Shown: positions 63,458-64,000 of the stretch, piece by piece
How the letters are laid out: every line of letters starts with the position of its first letter
How positions within the stretch are numbered: the first letter of the stretch is position 1
NCBI GenBank assembly: GCA_002282015.1
Contig: NCIJ01000002.1
Span: forward strand, 1-64,000
Origin: Sulfuricurvum sp. 17-40-25
Lineage (GTDB): Bacteria > Campylobacterota > Campylobacteria > Campylobacterales > Sulfurimonadaceae
DNA: 64,000 bases
Direction: 5' to 3'
Made by a program: the position numbers and the translations under genes
The notes under the pieces: model-generated
What the model was told of the DNA's origin: nothing
Seen by the model: only the letters and a program-made list of their open reading frames with translations
The model's database searches: none

Positions 63458-64000
63458 TCATACCAATTGATCTTGATGGACTCCGTATTGTTTTAGCAAT
63501 AGTGCGGCAGTGACACTATCCCCGTCTTCTAGTTTCAAAACTGCCGCATATATTCTCCCAAGTAGGCCGCTATTACTGATAAGTGCATCTTTGATATCGT
63601 TAGAAGGATTGAGTCCTTGCAGGGTGTTTTCCAAGGGTATGTGCATGAGTTTTTCTAACAAGGACAATAAAGCCACCAGTCGTGCTTCTTCAACTAATTT
63701 TGGTGTTGGATTTGAAGAGGTTAAATGCAGTAACTTTAGCATGGTTGCAACACGTTCATGTGCGTATACAGAGTAGGTGTTAGCAGCGTCTGTAGACATA
63801 ATCCCAGATTTGGAATAAATGATAAGCAGCAACCACTGTGTGAGGTTGTTTTTACCCATACGTTCTATCATCTCTTTGATGGATGTAGCTGAATACAGAT
63901 ATTCGGGGTGCGTTGAGGTCAAAAACTGTATAAGTTGTAGAGAAAGAGAGCTTTCGCGTTGAAATAAGTCATAAATCTCATCTATAGAAGCATCGGTTTG
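63458..64000 (-). CDS. HDOD-domain protein, partial (YuxH-like)
   Basis: The frame is open to the right edge of the window, so the N-terminal part is missing here. The visible 181 residues form an HDOD domain (SLSLQLIQFL, then ATSIKEMIERMGKNNLTQWLLL), the kind seen after an EAL domain in YuxH-type proteins. The window cuts it, so whether an EAL part exists is not visible. A 178-bp gap separates it from the UDG gene. Confidence 0.75.
   Translation of the reverse strand, partial: QTDASIDEIYDLFQRESSLSLQLIQFLTSTHPEYLYSATSIKEMIERMGKNNLTQWLLLIIYSKSGIMSTDAANTYSVYAHERVATMLKLLHLTSSNPTPKLVEEARLVALLSLLEKLMHIPLENTLQGLNPSNDIKDALISNSGLLGRIYAAVLKLEDGDSVTAALLLKQYGVHQDQLV

Noticed and set aside
1-64000. CRISPR arrays, tRNA or rRNA genes, insertion sequences
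   Set aside because: I found no regularly spaced repeats, no tRNA cloverleaf motif, no rRNA segments and no DDE transposase in the window. The island uses a protein gene, not a tRNA, as its target.

Overview
The window looks like a chromosomal segment from a free-living Campylobacterota (epsilonproteobacterium), closest in style to Sulfuricurvum or Sulfurimonas. This is inferred from low G+C, frequent TATAAT-only promoters, paired bacteriohemerythrins, an epsilon-type malate:quinone oxidoreductase next to citrate synthase, degenerate GGDEF proteins and a CZB chemoreceptor. No taxonomic search was possible.

Layout. 1-5.7 kb: two bacteriohemerythrins, a receiver-like protein, a GNAT enzyme, a large two-AAA+ protein whose FtsH-like peptidase domain has lost its zinc histidines, and a ClpS adaptor beside it. 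5.8-10.8 kb: SelO, an OFA-type transporter, a periplasmic rhodanese and exodeoxyribonuclease III. 10.8-11.15 kb: the RNase P RNA gene rnpB. 11.2-16.4 kb: a GGDEF-PAS protein, a NifU-like scaffold followed by a truncated IspE-like kinase, a hydrolase pair and Mqo. 16.5-33.1 kb: core metabolism (gltA, a CoA-binding protein, an ilvA-type threonine dehydratase operon with a WD40 protein and Ppx/GppA, a chemoreceptor, ilvB-ilvN-lpxD, aspartate aminotransferase), then small signalling and membrane proteins.

33.13-60.02 kb is a 26.9-kb integrated island. It sits in the 5' end of ybgC. An 18-bp exact repeat (28 bp with two mismatches) marks both ends. The left copy keeps the old ybgC start as a 16-codon stub, and the right copy gives ybgC a new ribosome site and ATG overlapping the integrase stop codon. 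Paired TTGTCACAC motifs lie just inside each end. Cargo from left to right: a DUF1778/GNAT toxin-antitoxin pair; a type 1 BREX phage-defence operon (HTH gene, brxA, brxB, brxC, pglX, pglZ, brxL); then mobility and maintenance genes (a second tyrosine recombinase, a phage-type repressor with operator, a RepA-like ATPase, an excisionase-like gene, the integrase).

The BREX operon is interrupted twice. An Abi-type HEPN gene lies between brxC and pglX. A three-gene AT-rich cassette (small acidic protein, HEPN protein, 1168-aa STAND-type NTPase) lies between pglX and pglZ. The cassette looks like a sensor NTPase with a separate HEPN RNase effector nested in BREX, and is my best candidate for a poorly described defence system. 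pglX is itself a mosaic with an AT-rich middle.

60-64 kb: host genes resume with ybgC, a ferritin-like protein, a Crp/Fnr regulator, a periplasmic binding-fold protein, a family-4-like uracil-DNA glycosylase with an altered first motif, and a partial HDOD protein running off the right edge.
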